Assembly: GCF_004345665.1 (NCBI RefSeq)
Contig: NZ_SLWR01000009.1
Location: 248,001 to 312,000, forward strand
Direction: 5' to 3'
Source: Kribbella antiqua
Lineage (GTDB): Bacteria > Actinomycetota > Actinomycetes > Propionibacteriales > Kribbellaceae
Length of the DNA stretch: 64,000 nucleotides
Shown here: positions 1 through 7,553 of the stretch, in pieces
Position numbering within the stretch: the stretch's first letter is position 1
Layout of the letters: each line of letters opens with the position of its first letter
Notes under the pieces: model-generated
Database searches by the model: none
Told to the model about the DNA's origin: nothing
What the model saw: only the letters and a program-made list of their open reading frames with translations
Program-made: the position numbers and the translations under genes

Positions 1-930
1 GCGATCGCCGGGCGGCTGTCCAGTCTGACCGGTGACATCCGTGGTGCCCGCCGGCACTACGGTGAGGCGCGCACACTCATCCCCGGCGAGACGGAGATGG
101 GGCTGGTCGCTCGTGGCGGGTGGGTGTCCTCCGGTTCCCACTTGCTCGACATGCAGAGCCTGGCGGAGGTGCCTGCGCTGGTCGAGGACGCGCGTAAGCA
201 CGGGAACGTGCAGCGGTCCGCAACAGTCCAGGCGATCTGCGGGCTGGCCCTGCTGCGCTGGGGACGCCTGCCCGAGGCCAAGGAGCTGCTGCTCGCCTGG
301 CAGGCCGCGCTGGTCAACCCGGGCGTCTACCCGGACGAGATCGCGTACATGGCGCTCAGCCGGGTTGAACTCGAGTTGGGCAACCTGTCCGAGGCACGGC
401 GCTGGGCGAAACTGGCCCAGGACAGCCAGGCGTCGGACGACCCCGAGCGTACGAAGGTGGCCGGCTGCCTGGCCATGGTCGAGTACCACGACGGCCGGTA
501 CGACGAGGCTCGCGCTCTGCTCGACGAGGCCGACGCCGACATCCGGGGCCACCGTGGGTACTTCGACTACCTGGTGATGCTCCACCGGTCCCGGCTCGCC
601 CGTGACGCCGGAGACCTTGATCAGGCACGGCTGTGCATCCGTGACGCGGTAAACCGGCTCCTGGCCGAGGGCCGGGTCGTGTACCTGCTCGACGTACTGC
701 CCGAGGCGGTGGCCGTGCTGCACGCCCTGGGGAAGTCTGCTGAGGGTGACCAGCTCTGCGGGCAGTTGCTGGCGTGGCAGCGGTCTATGGACCCGCCGAT
801 GCTTCCTACCGCGTGGTCGGTGCTGCAGGAGTCGTGTGCCAGTGCGTCGGTGGCCGATGGGTGGCCCGAGCCTGACCCGGCGGCCGCCGTACAGCGGCTG
901 GCGAACGACGTACTCGCTGCCCTTTCGTGA
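1..930 (+). CDS. TPR-rich C-terminal part of a large regulator (5' end outside window)
   Basis: The frame is open from the first base of the window to a TGA at 928-930, so this is the 3' end of a longer gene. The visible 309 residues are helical, with repeated Gly/Ala-Glu-Ala-Arg patterns (for example GRLPEAKELL, GNLSEARRWA, GRYDEARALL, GDLDQARLCI) typical of tetratricopeptide repeats. Such arrays form the C-terminal protein-interaction domain of actinobacterial AfsR/BTAD- or LuxR-type ATPase regulators, which is the likely identity. The DNA-binding and ATPase parts are not visible. No terminator is obvious right after the stop. Confidence 0.7.
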   Translation, partial: AIAGRLSSLTGDIRGARRHYGEARTLIPGETEMGLVARGGWVSSGSHLLDMQSLAEVPALVEDARKHGNVQRSATVQAICGLALLRWGRLPEAKELLLAWQAALVNPGVYPDEIAYMALSRVELELGNLSEARRWAKLAQDSQASDDPERTKVAGCLAMVEYHDGRYDEARALLDEADADIRGHRGYFDYLVMLHRSRLARDAGDLDQARLCIRDAVNRLLAEGRVVYLLDVLPEAVAVLHALGKSAEGDQLCGQLLAWQRSMDPPMLPTAWSVLQESCASASVADGWPEPDPAAAVQRLANDVLAALS

Positions 931-1534
931 CGGCGATCCCGCTGAAGCTGCCGGGTAACTGCCGGGTCTTCTGCCTCGTCCTGACATGGCTGCCGGACGA
1001 AGAATTACAGCCGTAGGACAGGTTCCACGAAGCAGAGACCGATGCCGGGCTCGGGCATCACGGGCAGGGAAAGAGGCGGTGACCATGACGAGGCAGCCAT
1101 GGCTCACCAGACTGCCCGGGTACTCATCGAGCTTTGGAAAGGCGACGCGGAGGGCATCCGGCGGCCGGACGGTGGGGGCGCCGATCGGCTGTCGAGAGCT
1201 CCGGAGTGCTGCGACGTGCGGATCTGTCCTGCCAGTACCGGGTGCCGTGCGCCGTCAGGGCACCACACCCGGGGCGGGGTCCCAGCACTGGACCGGGCAC
1301 ACGACACAGGGGACGAGTGCCGGTCCTGCTGACACGGGGAAACCGGCGGGCTTGGTCACCCGCCGGTGGGTCAGATGCTGGGGCTCCCCGGGGACCTCGG
1401 CGAGCTCGCGGTCAGGCCGGCCTTCGCGGGACCGGTACGGGGAGTAGCTCACCGAGGAACTTGAACTCTGCTGACGACGAGGGGGAGTCAGCACAAGTGA
1501 GGCAAAGGCTGATTCACAGGGGAAGTCAGCCGCA
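931..1534. other. Gene-poor stretch with one hairpin
   Basis: About 600 bp without a convincing gene. Frames on both strands are open by GC bias, but their products are Arg/Ser/Gly-rich and resemble no family. An ATG at 1085 has a purine-rich stretch before it and a second ATG lies at 1099, but neither frame looks protein-like. A perfect 9-bp inverted repeat (ACCGGCGGG at 1342-1350, CCCGCCGGT at 1359-1367, 8-nt loop) could be a terminator or transcript-end hairpin. Decayed coding sequence cannot be excluded. Confidence 0.5.
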
Positions 1535-1572
1535 GCGAGGTGAAGGCCCCGGAGGGGTGGCCTTCACCTCGC
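1535..1572 (-). terminator. 14-bp hairpin terminator of the FMN-binding protein gene
   Basis: GCGAGGTGAAGGCC (1535-1548) pairs perfectly with GGCCTTCACCTCGC (1559-1572) across a 10-nt loop. The right arm touches the stop codon of the minus-strand gene ending at 1572. There is no strong T-tract, as is common in actinobacteria. It could act in both directions. Confidence 0.7.
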
Positions 1573-2090
1573 TAGTCTTTCGCGTCCTTCAGGACCGCCG
1601 TCTTGTCGAAGGCGTAGCCGACGATCCAGGTGGGCTGCAGGCGGCAGTAGACGATGTCCTCGCCCCAGCTGGACGGTGAACTGCCATAGTGCTTGGTCAG
1701 ATGTGCCTCGATCTCGGCGAAATCCGCGTGTTCCGGGGTCAGGAACTCCACGTCGCCGTGACTGAACACCCCGATCCGCTCCCCGTCGACGTACGAGATG
1801 CTCGCCGCCGGTCTCGCCTTGAGCTGCCTCGCCTTCGCAGCCGAGCCAGACGTGGTGAACACCCACCGGGCATGCAGGAAGTGCCCGTCGACCGCGCTGA
1901 TCCGTGGCTCACCGCGCGCGGTGACCGTGGCGAGGTTGATCGTGCACATCCCGGTCAGAACCCGCACCAGCTCGGCCGCGGTCAGCCGGCGTGGGCCCTT
2001 GATGATGTTGCGCAGATGCTCCGTCGAGCGCTCGTACGCCGCGTCGAGGAGAGCCTGCAACTCGCTGACTTCCGCCGCTGTCTCCTTCAT
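1572..2090 (-). CDS. Pyridoxamine 5'-phosphate oxidase-like FMN-binding protein
   Basis: A 172-residue protein with the split-barrel signature of the PNPOx-like family: an N-terminal helical segment, then a strand set around MCTINLATV, GEPRISAVDG and RWVFTTSGSAAKARQL, and a C-terminal Trp-containing tail. These small cytoplasmic proteins bind FMN or F420 and reduce or oxidise small substrates; the substrate is unknown here. The ATG at 2090 was preferred because GGAAG lies 10 nt upstream. An in-frame ATG at 2120 would add ten basic residues but has no ribosome site. The gene is divergent from degV, with only about 50 bp between start codons, and ends in a 14-bp hairpin. Confidence 0.75.
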   Translation of the reverse strand: MKETAAEVSELQALLDAAYERSTEHLRNIIKGPRRLTAAELVRVLTGMCTINLATVTARGEPRISAVDGHFLHARWVFTTSGSAAKARQLKARPAASISYVDGERIGVFSHGDVEFLTPEHADFAEIEAHLTKHYGSSPSSWGEDIVYCRLQPTWIVGYAFDKTAVLKDAKD

Positions 2091-2131
2091 CTTTCGCAGT
2101 CTTCCACCGCGCGCCGACATAAACTGTCCGG

Positions 2132-2137
2132 TAACCT
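2132..2137 (+). promoter_or_regulatory. -10 element for a leaderless degV transcript
   Basis: TAACCT ends six bases before the ATG at 2144 and there is no ribosome site. A transcript starting at or next to the A of the ATG is therefore expected. No good -35 is visible, which is usual for actinobacterial promoters. Confidence 0.5.
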
Positions 2138-2143
2138 CGCTGC

Positions 2144-2986
2144 ATGTCAGCCCGCGTGCACGTCGTCACCGACTCCACGGCTGGCCTGTCCGCGCACGAG
2201 GTGCTCCGGCACCCGCTGACCGTCGTACCGGTGCAGGTCGTCATCGGCGGCACGTCGTACGACGACGGCGCCACGTCGGCCGACGCGGTCGCGGAGGCGC
2301 TCAAGACGTTCACACCGGTATCGACCAGCCGTCCGTCGCCCCAGACGTTCTCCGAGGCGTACGCCGCTTGTGCGGCAGCCGGAGCCGATTCGGTCGTGTC
2401 CATCCACCTCTCCGGCGAGATGTCCGGGACGGTCGAGGCGGCCATGATCGGGGCGAAGGAGTCGCCGATCCCGGTGCGCGTGATCGACTCGCGGTCGGTC
2501 GCGATGGGCCTCGGCTTCCCCGTCCTGGCCGCGGCCGCCGCAGCCGCCGCAGGGGAGGACCAGGCGGCGGTCGAGGCCGCCGCCCGAGCCCGGATGGCGT
2601 CGATCTCGGCGTTTTTCTACGTGGACACGCTCGAGTACCTCCGCCGCGGCGGCCGCATCGGCGCCGCCCGCGCACTCGTCGGTACGGCGCTCGCCGTCAA
2701 GCCGCTGCTGACGATCAGCGGCGGCCGGATCGTCCCACTGGAGAAAGTCCGCACCTCGAGCCGCGCGATCGCCCGCCTGGCCGACATCGCCGTCCAGCGC
2801 GCCGGCGACGGTCCCGTCCAGGTCGCCGTACACCACCTGGACAGCCTGGAAAAGGCCCAGACTCTCGCCGACGGCCTGGCCAACCGGCTGCCCCAAGCCG
2901 ACGAAATCGTCCTCCGCGAAGTAGGCGCCGTCATCGGCGCCCACGTAGGCCCCGGCCTCCTCGCCGTCGTCATCGCCCCCCGCTAG
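2144..2986 (+). CDS. DegV family fatty-acid-binding protein
   Basis: A 280-residue DegV-family protein. The N-terminus has the family signature VVTDSTAGL. Later come a conserved TSRPSPQTF segment, the ligand-binding HLSGEMSGT region, and the second-domain LEYLRRGGRIG motif followed by KPLLTISGG. Family members bind a fatty acid in a pocket between two alpha/beta domains, and bacterial relatives such as FakB hand fatty acids to a kinase; a partner kinase is not seen nearby. Length is normal. Placement just before comEA/comEC matches the M. tuberculosis order. The last 150 bases are strongly C-rich on the coding strand. Confidence 0.9.
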   Translation: MSARVHVVTDSTAGLSAHEVLRHPLTVVPVQVVIGGTSYDDGATSADAVAEALKTFTPVSTSRPSPQTFSEAYAACAAAGADSVVSIHLSGEMSGTVEAAMIGAKESPIPVRVIDSRSVAMGLGFPVLAAAAAAAAGEDQAAVEAAARARMASISAFFYVDTLEYLRRGGRIGAARALVGTALAVKPLLTISGGRIVPLEKVRTSSRAIARLADIAVQRAGDGPVQVAVHHLDSLEKAQTLADGLANRLPQADEIVLREVGAVIGAHVGPGLLAVVIAPR

Positions 2987-3050
2987 CCCCTCCTCACCCA
3001 CCTCACGAGTCCCGCGCCCGGCATCCGCCCCGCCGCCACCACACTCCCCC

Positions 3051-3183
3051 CGGCCGCAAACCCTCCGCCGCCCCGGCGGCAAACCCCACCGCCGCCCGGC
3101 CGCAACCCCTCCGCCGCCCGGCCGCAAACCCTCCGCCGCCCGGCCGCAAACCCCTCCGCGGCCAGGCCGCAAACCCTCCACCT
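3051..3183. repeat. Six tandem 20-24 bp GC-rich units before comEA
   Basis: Six imperfect head-to-tail copies of a unit close to CGGCCGCAAACCCTCCGCC lie at 3051-3072, 3073-3096, 3097-3118, 3119-3140, 3141-3163 and 3164-3183. Unit length varies, so reading frame is not kept and the tract is probably not coding. A single related string occurs near 23543. Confidence 0.75.
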
Positions 3184-3235
3184 CAGGGGTTATCCCGTCA
3201 GGTGGAGGGTTGCCCTCTGAGAATCTGAGGGGGCA
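3172..3235 (+). terminator. Paired hairpins downstream of the tandem repeat
   Basis: AACCCTCCACCT (3172-3183) pairs perfectly with AGGTGGAGGGTT (3200-3211). Immediately after it a second imperfect hairpin forms from TTGCCCTC and GAGGGGGCAA (about 3210-3235). Together they could terminate degV transcription or form a structured leader ahead of comEA. Which role applies is not decided by the sequence. Confidence 0.4.
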
Positions 3236-3331
3236 ACCGTCCAGGTCAGTAGGCAACCCTCGCTTGCGGTGGTTTTCCACAGCTTCGGATTCGTCGTCTG
3301 GGCGGGTCTGCGGACTCGTACTTTCTCTGGT

Positions 3332-4207
3332 GTGAAGGTCACACACCGTGCTCCTGCGCCCGACTCGGGCGACCGCTTGCGTGCGCTCGCGCGCCTGGAT
3401 GCGGGGAAGTACGGCGAAACCGGTCAGGACCTGGAGGAGCGTGATGAGGAGGTGCGAGGTGGATGGATTCCCGAATCAGTCCGGCCCGAGCGACTACGTG
3501 GTGCCCGCTGGACGCTGTCACCACGCCACGTCGTGGTGCTCGCCGTCGTACTGTCCATCGGCCTGGCCTGGGCCGCCTGGTCAGTCTTCCGCGCCCGCCC
3601 CGAGGTCCTGCCAGACGCCCGCCCGTCGACCCTCACCACCGGCGCGCCCGTCTCCCAGCCCACGACCGGCGGATCCCTCACCTCGCCAGGCGCTGCTCAG
3701 CTATCGCCCGGCAGTTCGCAGCCATCGCCTGGCGGCACCGCACAGCCATCGCTCGGCGGGCCGTCCCAGGCCGTCGTCGTCGTTCATGTTGCGGGCAAGG
3801 TCCGCCGCCCCGGCCTGGTCCGCGCTCCCACCGGCTCGCGCGTCGCCGACGTACTCACCCTCGCAGGCGGCCCGCTCCCCGGCGTAGATCTCACCACCCT
3901 CAACCTCGCCCGCCAGGTCACCGACGGCGAACAAATCCTCGTCGGCCTACCCGCCGCCCCCACCACAACCGGCCCAGGTCCAGCCACCTCAACCCCAGCC
4001 AACCCATCCACCAACACACCCGTCGACCTCAACACCGCGACCCTCGCCCAACTCGACGCCCTCCCCGGCGTCGGCCCGGTCCTGGCCCAACGCATCCTCG
4101 ACTACCGCACCGAAAACGGCCCCTTCACCACCATCGACCAACTCCAGGAGATCCCCGGCGTAGGCCCCAAAAAGTTCGAATCCCTCAAATCCCATGTCCG
4201 CATCTGA
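3332..4207 (+). CDS. comEA: ComEA-like DNA-binding competence protein
   Basis: A 291-residue protein anchored by one membrane segment (VVVLAVVLSIGLAWAAW). It is followed by a Pro/Ser/Gly linker with repeated SPG blocks, an SLBB domain (VVVHVAGKVRRPGLVR onward) and a C-terminal helix-hairpin-helix DNA-binding domain (VDLNTATLAQLDALPGVG, then EIPGVGPKKF). ComEA proteins bind double-stranded DNA outside the membrane and feed it to ComEC. The GTG at 3332 is favoured because the family's charged N-terminal stretch begins there; an ATG at 3269 is possible. The stop overlaps the comEC start by 14 bp, so the two are co-translated. DNA uptake is rarely shown in actinobacteria, so the physiological role is open. 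Confidence 0.88.
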   Translation: MKVTHRAPAPDSGDRLRALARLDAGKYGETGQDLEERDEEVRGGWIPESVRPERLRGARWTLSPRHVVVLAVVLSIGLAWAAWSVFRARPEVLPDARPSTLTTGAPVSQPTTGGSLTSPGAAQLSPGSSQPSPGGTAQPSLGGPSQAVVVVHVAGKVRRPGLVRAPTGSRVADVLTLAGGPLPGVDLTTLNLARQVTDGEQILVGLPAAPTTTGPGPATSTPANPSTNTPVDLNTATLAQLDALPGVGPVLAQRILDYRTENGPFTTIDQLQEIPGVGPKKFESLKSHVRI

Positions 4208-6884
4208 CCCCACCCCCACGCTCCCAGCAGCCGTCCCCACAACCCCACCAGCCGACCCCGCGACCCCGACGGTCGACTCCGCGGCCCCAGCGGTCGACTC
4301 CGCGGCCTCGGCAGCCGAACCCTCGACCCCAGCAGACGAACCCGCTAACCCAGGTGAGCCGCTCGACGTGCGCTTGCTGGTGCCGGCGGCAGCCGGCTGG
4401 CTGACGGCGGTCTTCCTCGTCGCGCAACGCCCGCTCGCGGGTGTCATCACCGGCGCAGTCGCTCTCACACTCGCCGTGCTGGTGGGTGTCACGCTACGCA
4501 GGTCAGCGGCAGCCGCCGTCGACGAGCCCGCCGTCGACGAGCCAGCCCCCGCCGAACCTGTCGCCAGCGTGCCTGTCGGCAACGAGCTGGTCGGGGCACG
4601 GGCCGCGGGCGTGCCTGTCGGCAGCGAGCCGATCGGGGGACTGGGCGGCGGCCTGCGGCGGCCGGAGGGCGGGTGGGGGCGGCGGTGGGGTGCTGGGGGG
4701 TGGGCTGTGGTTGGGGTGTTGGTTGTGGTGGCGGGGATGGCTGTGGCGGCGGGTTTGCAGGTGGAGGGTTTGCAGGCTGGGCCGGTGCGCGGGCTGGCGG
4801 CGGAGAGTGCCACGGTCGGCGTGCGGTTGACGATCGACGGTGATCCGTCCGTACGACGGAGTTCGGGCAGTCGGCGGCCGCCGTACGTGGTGGTGAAAGC
4901 GACGATCGAGGAGGTGCGGGCGCGGGGGACTGTGACCCGGGTGCGTACGCCGGTGTTCGTGATCGGCTCGAGCCAGTGGCGTGACGTCCGGTACGGCCAG
5001 CACGTCAACGCCAACGGGCGGCTCGACGCGGTCGAGGCCGGCTCCGACGTCGGGGCGATGCTGTCGATCCGCTCACCACCACGGATCGTCGACGAACCAC
5101 CGTGGTGGCTGCGCGCCGCCGAGCAGGTCCGTGCGGGCCTGCGCGAATCCGTCGCCGGCCAGCCCGAGGACGTACGCGGACTGGTTCCGGCTCTGGTGAT
5201 GGGCGACGAGAGCGGGATCCCGGCCGAGCTGACCGAGGACTTCAAGACCACCGGCCTCACTCATCTGTCGGCGGTTTCGGGTACCAACCTAACGCTGCTG
5301 CTGGCGTTCGTGCTCCCGCTCGCCCGGCTGATCGGCGTACGCGCGCGTGCTCTCACGGTGGTCGGCTTGCTGACCGTCGTGGTGTTCGTGATCCTCGCCA
5401 GACCTCAGCCCAGCGTCCTGCGAGCAGCGGCGATGGGCTTGATCGCATTGGCAGCGATGACGAGCGGCGGTGGGAGCCGGCGCGCCGTACGCAGTCTCTC
5501 GGTCGCGGTGATCGTCCTACTGCTCCTCGACACCTCGCTCGCGAGGTCGGCCGGGTTCGCGCTGTCCGTCCTCGCGACCGCGGGCATCGTGCTGCTCGGC
5601 CCAAGCTGGCGGGACGCGCTCGCCAAGTGGTTGCCGGTGTGGCTTGCGGAGGCGATCTCGTGCCCGCTGGCCGCGCAACTCGCGTGTACGCCGGTCGTGG
5701 CCTGGCTGTCCGGCGAGATCTCATTGGTTGCCGTCGGCGCCAATCTGCTCGCGGGTCCGGCGGTCGGGCCGGCGACGATCCTCGGCTTCGCGGCGGCCGG
5801 AGTCGCGATGGTGAGCACGGAGGCGGCCCAACTCGTAGGCTGGGTCGCCGGTTGGCCCGCCCGCTGGATCATCCTCATCGGCCGTGAAGGTGCGGATCTC
5901 CCTGGCGCAGCGAACGCCTGGCCTGCGACCGTGGTCGGCGTCGTGGTCCTGACGTTGCTGTGCCTCGCCCTCGTCGTGGGCCTCCATCGCCTGCTCGCCC
6001 GCCCGATCGCGATGCTGCTCGCGGTGGTCCTGCTTGCGCTCGTCGTACTGCGTCCGGCCGGCTCACTCGGCTGGCCGCCCGACGACTGGCTCTTCGTCGT
6101 CTGCGACGTGGGTCAAGGCGATGGTCTGGTACTGCGGTCAGGCGACAGAGCAGCGGTTGTCGTCGACACCGGCCCGGACCCGACCGCGATGGATCGCTGC
6201 TTGCGCGACCTGGGCGTCGACTACATCCCGGTGCTGGTGCTCAGTCACTTCCACGCGGATCATGTCGGTGGGCTGGCAGGCGTACTCAATGGGCGTCGGG
6301 TCGACGAGATCGAGGTGACGCCGTACTCCTCACCACCGGCGGAGCACCGCCGCGTCGTAGACCTCGCATCGCACCACGGCATCAGTCTGCGGACCGTCAG
6401 CTACCACGAGAAACGGGTGGTCGGATCGCTCAGCTGGACCACACTCTGGCCGGCTCGCGTACCTGCGTTGCCGGCGGACGGCAAGTCCTCGGCGACCTCG
6501 ACGGACGAGGGTTCGCCCGAGAACAACGCGAGCATCACCATGATGGTCGAGCTCGCCGGCCTCCGGATCCTCCTCACCGGCGACCTCGAACCCGAGTCGC
6601 AGCGCGCAATCCTTGCCTCGGGCGCCGACCTCCGTGCCGACGTCCTCAAAGTCCCCCACCACGGCTCCGCCTATCAGGACCCTGCCTTCATCGCCGCCAC
6701 CAACGCCCGCCTAGCCCTCATCTCCGCCGGCCGCGACAACGACTACGGCCACCCCGCCCCCAGAACCCTCGCCCTCCTGTCCCACCAATCCACCAGGACC
6801 GCCGCCACCAACACCACCGGCCCTCTGACCATCACCAACCCCAACAACCACCTGACCCTCACCACAACCCACCACCCGCCGTGA
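4194..6884 (+). CDS. comEC: ComEC/Rec2-type DNA-uptake channel
   Basis: An 896-residue multi-membrane protein with the full ComEC layout. A low-complexity Pro/Ala N-terminus is followed by early membrane segments, an OB-like extracytoplasmic part, the Competence domain (GLTHLSAVSGTNLTLLL and following helices), and a C-terminal metallo-beta-lactamase-like domain. That domain carries LSHFHADHVGGL near residue 685 and KVPHHGSAYQDP further on. The family moves one DNA strand across the membrane while the nuclease-like domain may degrade the other. Base composition flips within the gene: C-rich at the start, G-rich at about 4650-4760, and very C-rich in the last 250 bases. Confidence 0.92.
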   Translation: MSASDPTPTLPAAVPTTPPADPATPTVDSAAPAVDSAASAAEPSTPADEPANPGEPLDVRLLVPAAAGWLTAVFLVAQRPLAGVITGAVALTLAVLVGVTLRRSAAAAVDEPAVDEPAPAEPVASVPVGNELVGARAAGVPVGSEPIGGLGGGLRRPEGGWGRRWGAGGWAVVGVLVVVAGMAVAAGLQVEGLQAGPVRGLAAESATVGVRLTIDGDPSVRRSSGSRRPPYVVVKATIEEVRARGTVTRVRTPVFVIGSSQWRDVRYGQHVNANGRLDAVEAGSDVGAMLSIRSPPRIVDEPPWWLRAAEQVRAGLRESVAGQPEDVRGLVPALVMGDESGIPAELTEDFKTTGLTHLSAVSGTNLTLLLAFVLPLARLIGVRARALTVVGLLTVVVFVILARPQPSVLRAAAMGLIALAAMTSGGGSRRAVRSLSVAVIVLLLLDTSLARSAGFALSVLATAGIVLLGPSWRDALAKWLPVWLAEAISCPLAAQLACTPVVAWLSGEISLVAVGANLLAGPAVGPATILGFAAAGVAMVSTEAAQLVGWVAGWPARWIILIGREGADLPGAANAWPATVVGVVVLTLLCLALVVGLHRLLARPIAMLLAVVLLALVVLRPAGSLGWPPDDWLFVVCDVGQGDGLVLRSGDRAAVVVDTGPDPTAMDRCLRDLGVDYIPVLVLSHFHADHVGGLAGVLNGRRVDEIEVTPYSSPPAEHRRVVDLASHHGISLRTVSYHEKRVVGSLSWTTLWPARVPALPADGKSSATSTDEGSPENNASITMMVELAGLRILLTGDLEPESQRAILASGADLRADVLKVPHHGSAYQDPAFIAATNARLALISAGRDNDYGHPAPRTLALLSHQSTRTAATNTTGPLTITNPNNHLTLTTTHHPP

Positions 6885-7007
6885 CGTCAGTTCCCTGCGG
6901 AGGTTGTGAAGGCGACGGTTGTTGGGACGGTGGTGCGGGCCTCGCTGCCCAGGGCCCACGCGGCTACTCGGGAGACGACGCGGGCCGCCAGTGAAATCGG
7001 GCTGCGG

Positions 7008-7403
7008 TCAGTTTCGGTATTCGCGGGACGACGGGCGCGTGATCAGGACGAGAGCCGTCGCGGCGACGACGCCGAAGGGGATGGCCTGGAGCTCTTGGAA
7101 GGCGATGAGCTTGAAGAGGGTGAAGTAGGTCATCCAGATCGCGTACACCGTCACGCCGGGGCGGCCGAGGCGGTGGCCGCGGAGGAAGGCGATGACGGCG
7201 ATCAGTCCGCCGAGGGCGAGGAACTCGTACGAGACCACGAAGCTCAGGCCGAGTCCGCTCCACCCCTCGAGTCCGGTGAAGTAGATGGCGCCGTACGCGC
7301 CGACGGCCGCGATGAGGCCGAGGAGGATCGACGCGGCGATGACGGTCGCGGGAGGCCGCCGCCGAGTCGTCGTGGTGGCGCTGGCGTGGGTGATGGCGGT
7401 CAT
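7008..7403 (-). CDS. Small four-helix membrane protein of unknown function
   Basis: A 131-residue protein with a basic Thr/Arg-rich N-terminus and about four hydrophobic helices (VIAASILLGLIAAVGAYGAI, LSFVVSYEFLALGGLIAVIAFL, VYAIWMTYFTLFKLIAF, FGVVAATALVLI). The start at 7403 is decided by AGGAGAG six to ten bases upstream. No family is recognised. It is divergent from the histidine kinase gene, so the pair may share control of the 150-bp gap. Between comEC and this gene (6885-7007) nothing notable is seen. Confidence 0.7.
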   Translation of the reverse strand: MTAITHASATTTTRRRPPATVIAASILLGLIAAVGAYGAIYFTGLEGWSGLGLSFVVSYEFLALGGLIAVIAFLRGHRLGRPGVTVYAIWMTYFTLFKLIAFQELQAIPFGVVAATALVLITRPSSREYRN

Positions 7404-7503
7404 GTTTCTCTCCTGTCGATAGTTCCCAGCGACGTGCTGAGGTGACTCCACGGTCGCGGCCGGGCTGTCCCGAGGGCGACGGGTGTGCGTCATGACCTTG
7501 GTC

Positions 7504-7518
7504 GGGACTTGGTGTCCC
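7504..7518. promoter_or_regulatory. GGGAC-N5-GTCCC palindrome upstream of the kinase gene
   Basis: A 5-5-5 palindrome sits about 36 bp before the kinase start, with further GTCCC and GGGAC half sites around 7468 and 7527. It may bind the neighbouring NarL-type response regulator, which would give autoregulation. This is inferred from position and symmetry only. Confidence 0.35.
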
Positions 7519-7553
7519 GTGACGGCGGGACCAGGCGCCGGGATGATGCGGGT

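Noticed and set aside
986-1447. Open frames in the gene-poor stretch after the TPR regulator
   Set aside because: Composition is Arg/Ser/Gly-rich without any domain or clear start, and competing frames overlap; kept only as an unassigned region.
1798-3228. 476-codon plus-strand frame across the start of degV and the tandem repeat
   Set aside because: It runs antisense to the FMN-protein gene and out of frame through degV; the Pro/Arg-rich tail is the GC-rich repeat read as codons.
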